A DNA stretch of 64,000 nucleotides. Source: Eutypella sp. D-1 (taxonomy: Eukaryota; Ascomycota; Sordariomycetes; Xylariales; Diatrypaceae). The stretch is taken from positions 434,001-498,000 of the forward strand of contig JAJTTP010000024.1 in NCBI GenBank assembly GCA_023313575.1. Direction: 5' to 3'. The translations under genes were made by a program, and so were the position numbers. The notes beneath the pieces are model-generated. The model saw only the letters and a program-made list of their open reading frames with translations. It had not been told where the DNA came from and ran no database searches. The first letter of the stretch is position 1; every line of letters starts with the position of its first letter. This document shows, piece by piece, positions 34,910 to 45,303 of the stretch.

Positions 34910-36931
34910 TCAGTTATCCCAGACGGATGGCCAAGACGCGTCCAATGCTCCTGACCCGTGCACCTCCACGTTGCTATACACCCTCTCATCGTCATCATCG
35001 TCGTCCATGGGATTAACACAGGTCATGTTCGGGTCATTCTCAGGATCCATCTCCTCACTCGTCTCCTCACTCGTCTCCTCACTCGTTCGCCGGGAGCGCT
35101 GGGCCGGCAGTGGTGGAAGCTTCCCCGCTCGTCGCAATGCGTAGCGTTTCGTCGATTCATGATTCGTGCCGACAAGCATATATCGCGGGCCCGTGTAGTC
35201 GGTCACAAGGTGCTCGAGTTTGTCACCTCGAATGATACAGGTAGACCCCGAGCAATAGGGTACTTTGACCCCTAGCTGAGGGAGGCAAAGGTAACCACCT
35301 GTGTATGAAAATGGGTTGAATCAGCATATATCCTCGCAAATTATCCTTGGTCTACTCTGGGAGTTCCGCTTACCGCTGTACGACCCGAGCGTGACTAGTC
35401 CGGCAAACCCACCAGCCACATCATTGGTATCTCGATGGCGCTGAGTATAGGCGTTTACGCCCATTGCGAAGAGCGTGAGGAAGTTCACGTCCTCTCCTTC
35501 TGCATGGGGTAGACGCTTGCCATCCTCAAGATTGGCAAATACGTCGCGGCATTCTTGGAAATGGTCTGGGTCCAGGGGTTCGAGGAGGAAGCGAATGAGT
35601 TTGGCCGCGGTTCCCATCGCTGACATATAAAAGTCAGGCAAAAGCTCCTCGTACTCGCCGATGTCAGTAAAGGTTCGCCTGAACGTTGTGTCCCCCGTCT
35701 TCTGAACCCGACGCCCGGTCTTGTCACCAGGCATGGGCGCCCACGTGCCGTAATGCGCAACGCACATCTTGGCTTTAGCAAGCTTGTCAACTGTTGCCTT
35801 CGACATGTCTAACTCCGGATGCAGCTTTCGAATGTAATTGTCCACCACATGACGCTGGCTTTCTGGGAACGGAAGAGGCGTGAAAAACGACCATAGGTCA
35901 AGGATACGCGCTAGGATATCAGTAGCTTCCTGGCCGAACAGGAATTGGGATAGCCCCTGGATGCTGGTGAATATAGCATTTCGCTTGCAGTCGATGACTA
36001 TGAAGATATCCTCCTCGATGGTAGGCCAAACATTCTCTGCCGCGAACGTGTCTCGAATGTACTGGTGGTAGTATTCTCGATCATAATAACCACCATTCCA
36101 ACGTCGGGGCCAATGAATCTCGAGGTCCTCCAGATACGGGTTCAAAGGCTCGATGGCGTTGACAGATGCCTTTGCGTTGACTTCATCACGCTGCAGCAGA
36201 GTCATTTGTGTCCAGTACCGTTCTTGCACTGCACCTCGAAGGTGCGCCATGTACTTCTGCCTGGCTGTCCCGTTGTCTTCAGACAGTTGTTTTCTTGTCT
36301 TCTGTAATTCTTGACTCATCAGATACTTCTGTATGGGTATGGGCATTGGTATCTCTTGAAAGGCATTGCTAAGCTCTTTCGAACTAGCTTCAGCTCGTGC
36401 ATTGTTGCTGAAGGTCTCGACGACATCCTTATCCACGTCGTGGAGCTGCAGCACTCGAACAGATTGGGTATCCATCTTGAAAGAGATAGAGGTCTCCCCT
36501 ACAACTGTGTGGCACAATGTAGACTGTCCATCATCTGCGAACGTCGTCGCTAGGTCATTAATAGGTGTGGTGCGTACGTTCTCCAGCAAACTTCGCAGTC
36601 GCGTAATGTTTGCCTGGTTGCCGCTGTTCTGGGATGTGATCTCCTTGATTCTCTTCAGAAGCGGCTCCATGATCGTCGTCATGCGTTGGTCAAATGGGTG
36701 TCCGACATTTCCTGCCCATACCGGTGAAATAGCATAAGGGTCTCCGTCAATATGTATGTCTCGTCGTTGCAAGGAAGCCATTCCTGTCTTCAGTCTCTCC
36801 TCTGGGGTGAGTTGACTCAAGGTCTTGACCCTTTTCGTTCTACCATTGGAAAGGTTGCGTTCTCCCAAAAGATACTCCAATGTTTCCGTATCAGGCACGC
36901 TGTCTAGTGCGTCGGCTCGTTTAGAAGGCAT
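34910..36931 (-). CDS. Putative 2-oxoglutarate/Fe(II) oxygenase, Tet/JBP-like
   Basis: Exons 36931-35374 and 35298-34910 on the minus strand join across a 75-base intron (GTAAGC donor, CACAG acceptor) into 648 residues. The intron splits the catalytic core. HRDTND gives a candidate iron pair His499/Asp501. SYSGGYLCLPQLG crosses the splice site. LEH gives His549, and GPRYML gives Arg558 as the candidate 2-oxoglutarate ligand. The pattern HxD, GGxLxLP, H and GxR is typical of Tet-like double-stranded beta-helix oxygenases found in fungi. The N-terminal 400 residues are helical and unassigned. The C-terminal tail is acidic, with three tandem TSEE units and a six-Asp run. The substrate is unknown; nucleic acid or a protein are both possible. 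Confidence 0.68.
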
Positions 36932-37991
36932 TGTTATAAGAAATGGGTCGCACGGTCTGAAAGGGTTATAAGGTGATTATGTGAAGCTACAGAGATCAAG
37001 AGTAGGTCAGACTACGCATTCCGATCAGCTTTTGTACGATTATGGAGTAGTTATTAATTGCTGTTTCTCTTACCTTTCTCCTGTTGAGAGCGTCGGATTA
37101 GATGCGAATTATCAGCAAACACGTCTAGGTAAATGTAAATAGTCTAAGATAGAGTACATACACTTTTGTCATAGAAGCCTTTTCAGTTGAATACGTGTCG
37201 CGGCCCAGGAGGCATGAACATAGAACAACAGACTATGTATTCTGTGAGTTCACAAGTTAGAGAGAGGAGGTAGGAAAGGTTAATATTATGGTACAAACGG
37301 CATATATATGGTAAACAGAAAAAAAGATGCCCGAGGTACGAGGGTACATGGATACGGTTGTGCCTTGGGCATCCAGGGTTGGCTTCATTCGACTAGATAG
37401 AATAGGATAGAATCCCTCCACTGTAGAAACAACCCTAATATGGCAACCTTGGCCACTACTATCATAGTGTCTGTGAAACATGCGACAGGAGCGTGAACGT
37501 TGATGACATGTACTCTGGCCGTTGTTTGTATGCACAGGCTTGTGATTGGTCTGTATTGATTGGTCCAATACAGAATGTAATGGAATAATGACGTTTTGAA
37601 ACCATATTGCTTTGAGAATATATACATCTAACAGGTAATCATTACAGTTATCTCGGCTATCGATTTGGTTTGATATGACTTTCCCCTTCACTGTAATAGA
37701 GAGCATCATTTACTTATCAATAGGGGTAGATAGATGGTGAAACGCCCCACATTTTACATCTAACACCTGAACGACGGTGTTAACAATAGGCCTTACAAAG
37801 TATTGAGAATTGGTTAGTAGTACATCATCCTCTAATAGTTAGAGTGAACTTTGAAGCCTTTTACGAGAGCAGTTGATTCCCTCCAATGCCAATGCACATG
37901 TTAGGGGATTCTGGCGCAAAGTGTAAGATAGTAGCCTAGGGGTCACTGTGAGGTCGAATAGTTATTGAACTCTGGCCCTCTACTAGGTTCC

Positions 37992-38010
37992 TAGGGGGCA
38001 AAGCCCCCTA
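37992..38010. repeat. Perfect GC-rich hairpin
   Basis: TAGGGGGC (37992-37999) and GCCCCCTA (38003-38010) are exact reverse complements around a 3-base AAA loop. Confidence 0.6.
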
Positions 38011-38272
38011 TTTATAAAGAATTATAGTCTACTGTAGCCCGTAGATAGTGGGGAGGTCGCCGCTATCGGCCCCCTGTTCCTTTGCCACGTGACAGCACAC
38101 AATGAGTATAGCAATGTGAGTGTAGCAATGCCATAACCATTTGGCGAATCCATCACCGCCTGCTTTGATTTCATATGATGGAAGGCCTAGAAGAGCTAAT
38201 ACTTGAACTGATCGCTGAGTGAAAAGAGTGGCTCCCTAAGGGTTCTATCTACCCCATATATATTTAAAGTGG

Positions 38273-38320
38273 TCGCCTCCTTTTGGAGGCGATTGCCAAG
38301 CATATGTTAGGCCTTGGCAA
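38273..38320. repeat. Two adjacent perfect hairpins
   Basis: TCGCCTCC (38273-38280) pairs with GGAGGCGA (38285-38292) around TTTT. Immediately after, TTGCCAAG (38293-38300) pairs with CTTGGCAA (38313-38320) around a 12-base loop. A T-rich stretch precedes them. This is a compact double stem-loop outside any gene. Confidence 0.6.
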
Positions 38321-39156
38321 TCAGTTTATCATGTTACCGCAGCTTGCTAGGAGCTTAGATATCCTGTAATAGATAAATTACAACAAACCATTACCATAGC
38401 TGAAAAGATTGTTTGAGTAATAGCTATATTCCACTGATTGGAACGACGAGCGCATGTCATGTTTGGCCCTTGCAGCGATGAAGCCCTATCAAATAAAAAC
38501 CCACACAAGGCCTCAGATACGCTAATTTCTACCAATCGCTATCATCCGCCAACCGGAAGACATCAGTAAGCCAAGTCTGTCTTTATTGTGCCTGAGGCAT
38601 CATGGATTTCTATGTGGTAGTAGAGGCATGACGTAATGGCTTTAATCCAACAGTGATTGTTTTCTTAAGAAACTTTTGCTGGCCAAGGTTTTGATACTAC
38701 TCATAATTATAGCAAGCATAGTAGACAGATTCCACCAATCAATCATTGCTGTAATCGACGACCTATAGTTACCCCTATTATAAACGTTTCGGGCATTACA
38801 CGTGCGTGATTAGTTCCAGCCCTTGGTTGAGAAGAAGCCTAATTACTAATGAAACCAGCTGCGGGTATATGGAGCTGCGGTCTAAGTCGCTCGGACGTCT
38901 AGATCCATCTGGGGTAATGGGGCCGGGTAATAAGATGCGGGACTCCATCTGCACAGCTCGGTCCATTGATCTGACGAACTCCTCACCTACTAGAACCGGT
39001 TCGGGGTGACCGTTTCTAGATCTACGGAAGTTCTCAATCCCGCCTATGTGGATGTACACTCTGAGGATGCCGAGAGTATTTAAAAGAAATGATGTCGCTG
39101 AGAGAAATTGTAAGGTTTCTCCTTGGAAAAACGCGTCCCCAGATAGTACGTTAAAG

Positions 39157-40033
39157 ATGATGTTCAGGCTGACCCTAGTCCCGTTTTTAGTCCCGGCCGG
39201 CTTGGCGGCAGCCATGCCGAGCCGAAAAGTCAGTAGTCGCGACAGGGCACCGGCGTTCTTCCTAGCCGGCGACTCCACGACCGCGGTCAATGGTGGTTGG
39301 GGCGACGGTCTCCTAGCCACGCTCATCGAACCGGCCACGGGCCTCAATATCGGGAAGAGCGGGGCTACGACGGCTTCTTTCGTCGCTGACGGGAATTGGG
39401 GCAATATCACCGATCACGTGAAACAGTACGCCGGGGACCACGATGTTTACGTGACGATCAGCGTAAGTCAAAAAGGAGATCCCTTCTTGCCGCTACGTGA
39501 ATAGATGACCTAATCCGCAGTGCAGTTCGGACATAACGACCAGAAGGACACCTCCGGCATCTCCTTAGAACAGTACCAGAAGAATCTGATCAGTTTTGCA
39601 AACGAAATCAAAAGTCTTGGGGGAAATCCTGTATGGCCCCGCATCCTGGGAGAGCGCCAGAATGTGACACTGACATGGCCCCTAGCTTCTGGTGTCCTCG
39701 CTCACACGCCGCGTCTTCCAAGGTGGCGAGCTGGTTGACTCCCTGCACGACCAACGACTTGCCGCGATTGCGGCGGCCGAGCAGACGGATTCCACTGTCA
39801 TCGACCTCAACGCGGCGAGCATCAAGTACATCACAGCCATCGGCAGAGACGCGGCTAACGAATACAACTGGGGGGACGATAAGAAAGACACCACTCACCT
39901 TAACCCATGGGGGGAGGTCGTCTTTGGGCGCATGATGGCGGATCTCATAACCGACGCGCTGCCGGACTTGGAGTCTTATTTCACGCCCAACAAGACGATG
40001 AGCGACCGTATCGCGAACGGGCAACCGGCGTAG
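39157..40033 (+). CDS. Rhamnogalacturonan acetylesterase (CE12, SGNH hydrolase)
   Basis: Three exons, 39157-39462, 39526-39630 and 39686-40033, give 252 residues, the usual size. Introns are 63 and 55 bases. I start at the ATG at 39157 because it opens a signal peptide (MMFRLTLVPFLVPAGLAAA); an in-frame ATG at 39046 would hide it. SGNH blocks are all present: GDST with Ser40, FGHND with Asn106, and DTTH with Asp205 and His208. The enzyme removes acetyl groups from rhamnogalacturonan in pectin, outside the cell. For intron 1 only the second of two acceptors (AG at 39524-39525) keeps the frame. It is convergent with the gene at 40321. Confidence 0.88.
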
Positions 40034-40320
40034 AAAACGTCAGTTGAGTATGCCCAAGTAGGGCTATGATCTAGTAGAGGGGTTCGGAAATAATGTAAAG
40101 CTAGGGACTTTAAGTCCGAAGATCCTAAATACGGGGTTCCCCGCTACCCTGTAGTTAGTAATCCATCTGGCTCTGTGGCCACATAGTGACTGCCACCGTT
40201 AATTTTTCACCACGACTTCAGGACGAACACGCAACATTGCTTGTTGACGTTGCGTAGAAGGTGTGGGAATGGGATTTATAATGACGGGCACACTGACCCA
40301 GCCGTTCTACCAAGGTACCG

Positions 40321-41784
40321 TTACACTCCGCTTTTTGCAATTATAAAAAGTCCATCATCCTCATCCTCATCCTCATCCTTATCCTCCATCTCATCAGACT
40401 GTGGTGGCTGCTCTCTACCTTCTCTTCGGGCCCTCGCCAGTTCTGTCTGTAGCGCTCTCTTTTCCCGATGCGCTCTTTGTCCTCGGCTTAGAAGGTCCTC
40501 CTTATGTATACCGTGCTTTCTAAGAACCCTGCCCACGTGGACCTGAAAGTTCGCAACCTGGCGTTCCCATGACTCCAAACCGAGCTCCAAATCTATCAAG
40601 TCGGCGTTTATCACGTGCGTTGTCGCGCGCTCCACCAATTTAAGCGTTTTGCGGAGAGAATAAGATACTTCTTCCGCCATGATTTCACGCTTCTTTTTTT
40701 CTGCCAATTCCTCCTTGGCAAGTTCCACTTCGTGCGGCTCCAGCGTGCCCGCCCGCAGCGCTGCCCGACGTCGATACCTTGACCACACATTCTGGGCATG
40801 TACCCGCATTACAGCAGCATGGCCCGTCAAGTGTTCATCGACCACTTTGCTCCTCCAATTAATTGTATCCCACCGATCCTTGAGAAACTTTGCGAGTGTC
40901 ACTCTGTAGACTCTGCTGTCGCGGAGCCAACCTTTGCAGATTGGCCTTGTCATCTCGTAAAGAGCGGCTTGGAGAAGTAGGGTGGCAATGTCGCGTAGCA
41001 ATTTGGCCTCTGTGTCCCGGAGTTCACGAGTGTAAGCTTCGATCTTTTCGTTCAGTTTTTGGATCCTGGCTATATGGACATCCGTCATCCAGCCTCTTTT
41101 CCAAACGTTGAAGCACCACGCTGTCAGGCTCTTGTGAAGCTCCTTTCCCGGCCCCAGCTTTGCAGATATGTTCATAACCCAATTGCGAAGCTTGTCTCCC
41201 CTGTAAACTTTTGCGTAATCGTGAGGAATCTTCACCCAAGGCATCGATTTCCTTTCGGGGGAGGTCTCGGGAAGAGGCCAATATGTCCACCGAGTATATG
41301 GAGTTATTGTTTTGTATTGTGGTGGAATTGCCTTATATTGAGGTTCTCCCCGATCTACGAAATCACCCTCATGATTCTCTTCCAGAGCTTTCGCGAGTCT
41401 TTTGAGGTGGATTGTCTCTTCTTTTTCCAGTTGACGTCGCAAAGATCTATGGTCCCGTGTAAGTCTTTTGAGGTGGGTTGTCTCTTCTTTTTCTAGTTGA
41501 CGTCGCAAAGGTTTATCGTCCGGTGCAGACACGACATGATCTCCGAACTCTTCTGGAGTTTTGGCTGTTCTACGCCCCCGTGAATTATATTCTCTGGTGC
41601 TGTAGGACGAGAAATCGTCTGGAGTTCGGGATAAAAATAAGGTCGTGCAAAACCCTCTTCGGCCCTGACACGTGAACAGAGACTGGCGCGCACCCAATGG
41701 GAAACCCATACGCGGACGCGCGGGAATAGGAAAATATCTGGGCCTCAACATTTTAGTCAAGAATGACGACCGTAGGCCATTCAT
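40321..41784 (-). CDS. Basic orphan protein, possibly mitochondrial
   Basis: Single exon, 487 residues. I do not recognise a family. The N-terminus (to about 50) is rich in Arg, Ser and Phe with almost no acid, as in a mitochondrial presequence. At about residues 92-130 an 18-residue unit, LRRQLEKEETTHLKRLTR, is repeated almost exactly (DNA about 41400-41510). The middle is Trp- and Arg-rich (AWCFNVWKRGWMTD, ILDRW-type helices). The C-terminus is a charged helix ending in Asp/Glu repeats (EDKDEDEDEDDG) encoded by a simple trinucleotide/hexanucleotide repeat. Coding-like composition and length support a real gene. Confidence 0.65.
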   Translation of the reverse strand: MNGLRSSFLTKMLRPRYFPIPARPRMGFPLGARQSLFTCQGRRGFCTTLFLSRTPDDFSSYSTREYNSRGRRTAKTPEEFGDHVVSAPDDKPLRRQLEKEETTHLKRLTRDHRSLRRQLEKEETIHLKRLAKALEENHEGDFVDRGEPQYKAIPPQYKTITPYTRWTYWPLPETSPERKSMPWVKIPHDYAKVYRGDKLRNWVMNISAKLGPGKELHKSLTAWCFNVWKRGWMTDVHIARIQKLNEKIEAYTRELRDTEAKLLRDIATLLLQAALYEMTRPICKGWLRDSRVYRVTLAKFLKDRWDTINWRSKVVDEHLTGHAAVMRVHAQNVWSRYRRRAALRAGTLEPHEVELAKEELAEKKKREIMAEEVSYSLRKTLKLVERATTHVINADLIDLELGLESWERQVANFQVHVGRVLRKHGIHKEDLLSRGQRAHREKRALQTELARARREGREQPPQSDEMEDKDEDEDEDDGLFIIAKSGV

Positions 41785-42836
41785 ATGACATATGGAGAGT
41801 AGGGAGAGGGAGAGGGCGAGAATGGTATTTTTTGAGGGGGTTATCCCTTGGTGTTGTGTCTGTCTTGGTGAGGTTCCGGTGGCAAAGTCAAGAAGAGACT
41901 GAGTTGACTTTGGTAATAGGTACTTTTTAATTATTCCATCTGTCCCGTAACCTGGTAAATCCCAAAATGTTTTATTTCCAAGTCTTCATAGTTAGATGCT
42001 AGTTCTTATTATATACGTTTGCTTGCCCTGTCGATAATGTGACGGATTGGGTGGTGCCCTGGTGGATGGTGGTGGGTATGGTAGAGTAAAATATTGATTT
42101 GAGATGCTTATCTCGTAGCTTATCTTGGCTTAGGTAAGTACTTGATCTAATCCATGCATGTCGGGGCGTATACACCTTGAACTAGTTATGTACCTAGGTA
42201 CCTTAGGTGGGGTACCTGGAGTATTGATGATGTAGAGTAAGCCACATAGCACCAGCCACATAACTACTAGCTCTGGCCACTGGACTCTACATTGTACACA
42301 TCTACGCCACCTCCTTATTGACTGCCTAGTTTAATCAAGGACCCTTCCTCAAGAGCACAGCGACAGCCACAATCTCGAAACCAGATTTCACGTAGCATTT
42401 TTACTTCATTACAACAGCCTCTTCGGGTCTCAGCGATTTTAGTTTTCGAAAAGAAAACTGACCGGGATGCAATGGACATTACCCACGGAACAAATAGGAA
42501 GAACTGGAACAGAAGCATGCGTTCTGACACTGGCGGAATTTGGCGACAATTCTATTGTCACCCCCGAACTAATCTGACTCAACTACTAGATTGTTTCGCT
42601 TTGTCTGTACCACAGATCTAGATAAAGACTTGGGGTATTGCTCAGGCTCTAGATCTGATCTATCACGAAGCAATCCGCCAAGAATAGCCACCAGGCAGCA
42701 GGCCAACGCATTAGTAATTGTTATCAACATCCATTTCACAATAAGTATTACCTTGGCTGTCCAGTCACTCCTATCACCACTGGAAATCACCGTATATCGC
42801 GGTTTACGTAGCCCATTCAAGACCACCCATTTCATC
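41785..42836. other. Intergenic region, divergent promoters
   Basis: About 1 kb between the minus-strand orphan and the plus-strand F-box gene. Contains TACCTAGGTACC at 42191. No gene supported. Confidence 0.5.
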
Positions 42837-44450
42837 ATGGCTATGAAGCTAGGTTAAGACGAGCTTGCTATTGTTGCCAGTTACCTGCGGGACAAAGACC
42901 GCTTGTCTCTTTGTCTAGTGGACAAAAGAAGCTACGCCTTGAACTATCCTGCTCTTCTCCGCGCCAAGCACGCCAGGTCCCTTAAGGTACCAGCACACTA
43001 TCAGTCGCCTCGTCAATTCGCCATCGCCTACGCCATCTCACGCCACGACCACGAGTTCCTCGCCCGCATCCTCGACGCCGTAGGTCATGTCCTAGCCGGT
43101 GGATCAGGAGTCTACAAGCCGGGCTACGATAACTACCAGTCGCTGTGCCTGATACACAGAGACCCCGTAGCCCTGCAGATGGCGCGCGTAGCGTCGCCCG
43201 GGATCGACGCGGTTCTAGCCCAGATTCTGGGGCCGACCTACGACTCCGACTTTAAATCGGGAATGGTCCAGCGCAAGCAGGAGTTCGTCGAGATCTGGGT
43301 CGATGCGGGCTGGGTGAATGACTTCGACAAGTACAAAGTAGCAAGTATTCTGCGCATGATTCGATCCGGCAAGGCTTTGCGGGCGCTGGTGAAGGCGGGT
43401 ATAGATCCCATTATGGACGACGTCTACTATCTCCTGGACCAGGTTACCCCCCTGCATTATTGGGGTGCGAAGGGCGAGATGGATGACGATCTTTTGAAAG
43501 TGCTGCTCGAACATGGCCAGGACATCGACGGGCTTCAGTTTCTGGCTCGCGACGGTGTCGACGTCAACGACTCCGTTGACTATGAAAAGTCGAGACTCAA
43601 GCCTCGAGCATGGCATACCCCGTTAGATCTCGCGGCGCAGCACCGGAATACCAAAACTATGAAGAAACTAATCGCGCTGGGCGCCAGCCTCGGCGGATCG
43701 AGCGAAGTTCTCGATCGGGGCGATGGCCCAGGCGAAAAGTCGGACGGCTACACCCCCACGACGACGCCGCTGCACGAGCTCTTCAGAGAAATCGAAACCA
43801 ATCTCTTCTCGGACACCGACAAAGAGACCGGCCTGAGCACCACCTCCCGCGTCCGCTTCACGGGCAGGGTAGGCGATCCGTTCCAAGAAGAAGAAGACGG
43901 CCCGCAATGCCCGAACGATAGCAAACGTCACTTGTACTGGGAACACCGAGGCGATTTGCTGCAGAATCTGTACGTCTTGGCCAAACTCGTCCTCCGCGGC
44001 ACCCGGTGTCTGCTGGGCACGGGCCGTTACACTTACCTCGACCGCGATATTCCCGGCATCGGGACGCCGCTTACCCGATTCCTGACCCTCGTGCAGAACT
44101 GCAGGAAATGCCACGCGCTTGTCGTGGCTAACAAGGAGGTACCGGAATGCGAGAAGGATCAGCGCCCTACGTGCGCACAGGTGGAGTATTTCAGCGACGA
44201 GATACACACCCTGCGCCCGCTGGGCGAAGTATGCGATTTGCTGATTAACGCAGGTGTACGGGTTCCCTTCGAGAACTATGAGGAGAAGGCGGGCGTGGTC
44301 GGCGTGTCGCGGCTTATGCGGCTTCTGGCTAAGCATGAGCTGGAGATTGCTAACAGGTTTATATTTGGTCTGGAAGAACTGTTCGCGACTTCGGAGACTA
44401 CTTCTCAGAGTGAAAACACTTCTGGGTGTGAGATTACTTCCCGAGAGTGA
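42837..44450 (+). pseudogene. F-box/ankyrin-type protein with in-frame stop near the start
   Basis: The frame beginning ATG 42837 reads MAMKLG, then TAA (42855-42857), then an F-box-like segment DELAIVASYL, RLSLCLVDKRSYALNYP. It then stays open for 531 codons to 44450. Ankyrin-like text follows: FAIAYAISRHDHEFLARIL, TPLHYWGAKG, LLKVLLEHGQDID, TPLDLAAQHRN and KKLIALGASLG. F-box proteins recruit substrates to SCF ubiquitin ligases, and the ankyrin-like part would bind the target. No ATG exists between the stop and 43179. Either the stop is a recent nonsense change, or an undetected upstream exon splices in after the stop. The later frame shows no damage, which favours recent loss or a missed intron. 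Confidence 0.6.
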
Positions 44451-45303
44451 GAATTCAGAGGGGACTACTCAGGTAAGTGATGCATCCCTTAGCACCCAGA
44501 CTGATTGATGAGATCATAGCGCATATTCTGTACGACCAGACATAGCTTGCTCAGTCCTTCAACCGTTTTAAAACGTTTTCTTTATAATGTAAGTATCCGG
44601 AGGTTTTTTTTATATTACATGCCTAGGTAGGTTAAACGCTGAATCCCATTGCATATCCTAATCTTCATTTGCCCATTATGCACAAAGTGATATATGTTGA
44701 ATGTTCAATCTTTCGTATTGGGACGGACCTCACATCCATGTCAGGTGAGGTAAGGTGAGGTGAATTGAGGCCTAAAAAAGATGGGGGACAGAGTAGATAC
44801 GTAAGTAAAGGAGTGTCACGTTTAAAGATCGAAAATAGTACATGGGTAAATCGTAAATTGGCACAAAGAAGAAAAGACGATCTGAACGGGGGTTCCCACA
44901 ACCTATATATACCCTGCAGATACGGTTCACGTAATTGTTTATATCCGATTTTTACACCTTGTAAAGTGGCCCCCCACTAAGTAAGGCTCAACTGACCGTG
45001 AGAAGGAGATGTGGTGTAAGAAAGTTCACGTCGTCGGTCCAGTGAGGATGACGAATCTTTCCATATAAACCCTGATAAGAAAAGAAGCGTATATACTTAT
45101 AATATATAAACCCAGAACTATCTTTTTCTTTTCCACGAAGCCCGCCGAGCACCACTTAATATAGGCATAAAATGTAGCTATAAAATCAAGTCGTCCTCTG
45201 GGGCAGCGACCCATGAAACGAATTCAAGATAACAAGGGCAGGAGACCCAATCCGAAAAGCGATAGGATGGCATGTGTTATCCGCGCATTCGAAAAAAAAA
45301 GTC
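44451..45303. other. Convergent intergenic region
   Basis: Between the F-box gene and GatB. No gene supported. Confidence 0.5.

Larger units (their letters stand above)
36932..39156. other. 2.2 kb gap, hairpin-rich
   Basis: No gene supported. It contains several perfect short inverted repeats, listed separately. Part of it may be a non-coding mobile element. Confidence 0.5.

Noticed and set aside
39046..39156. Upstream ATG for the CE12 esterase
   Set aside because: It would bury the signal peptide that begins at 39157.
29999..40033. Possible biosynthetic gene cluster (methyltransferase, glucosidase, oxygenase, esterase)
   Set aside because: No backbone synthase, P450, transporter or cluster regulator. 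The glucosidase and esterase are secreted polysaccharide enzymes, and spacing is irregular.
43668..44336. 222-codon minus-strand frame opposite the F-box/ankyrin gene
   Set aside because: Lies fully antisense to a frame with clear ankyrin-like motifs. No domain of its own.
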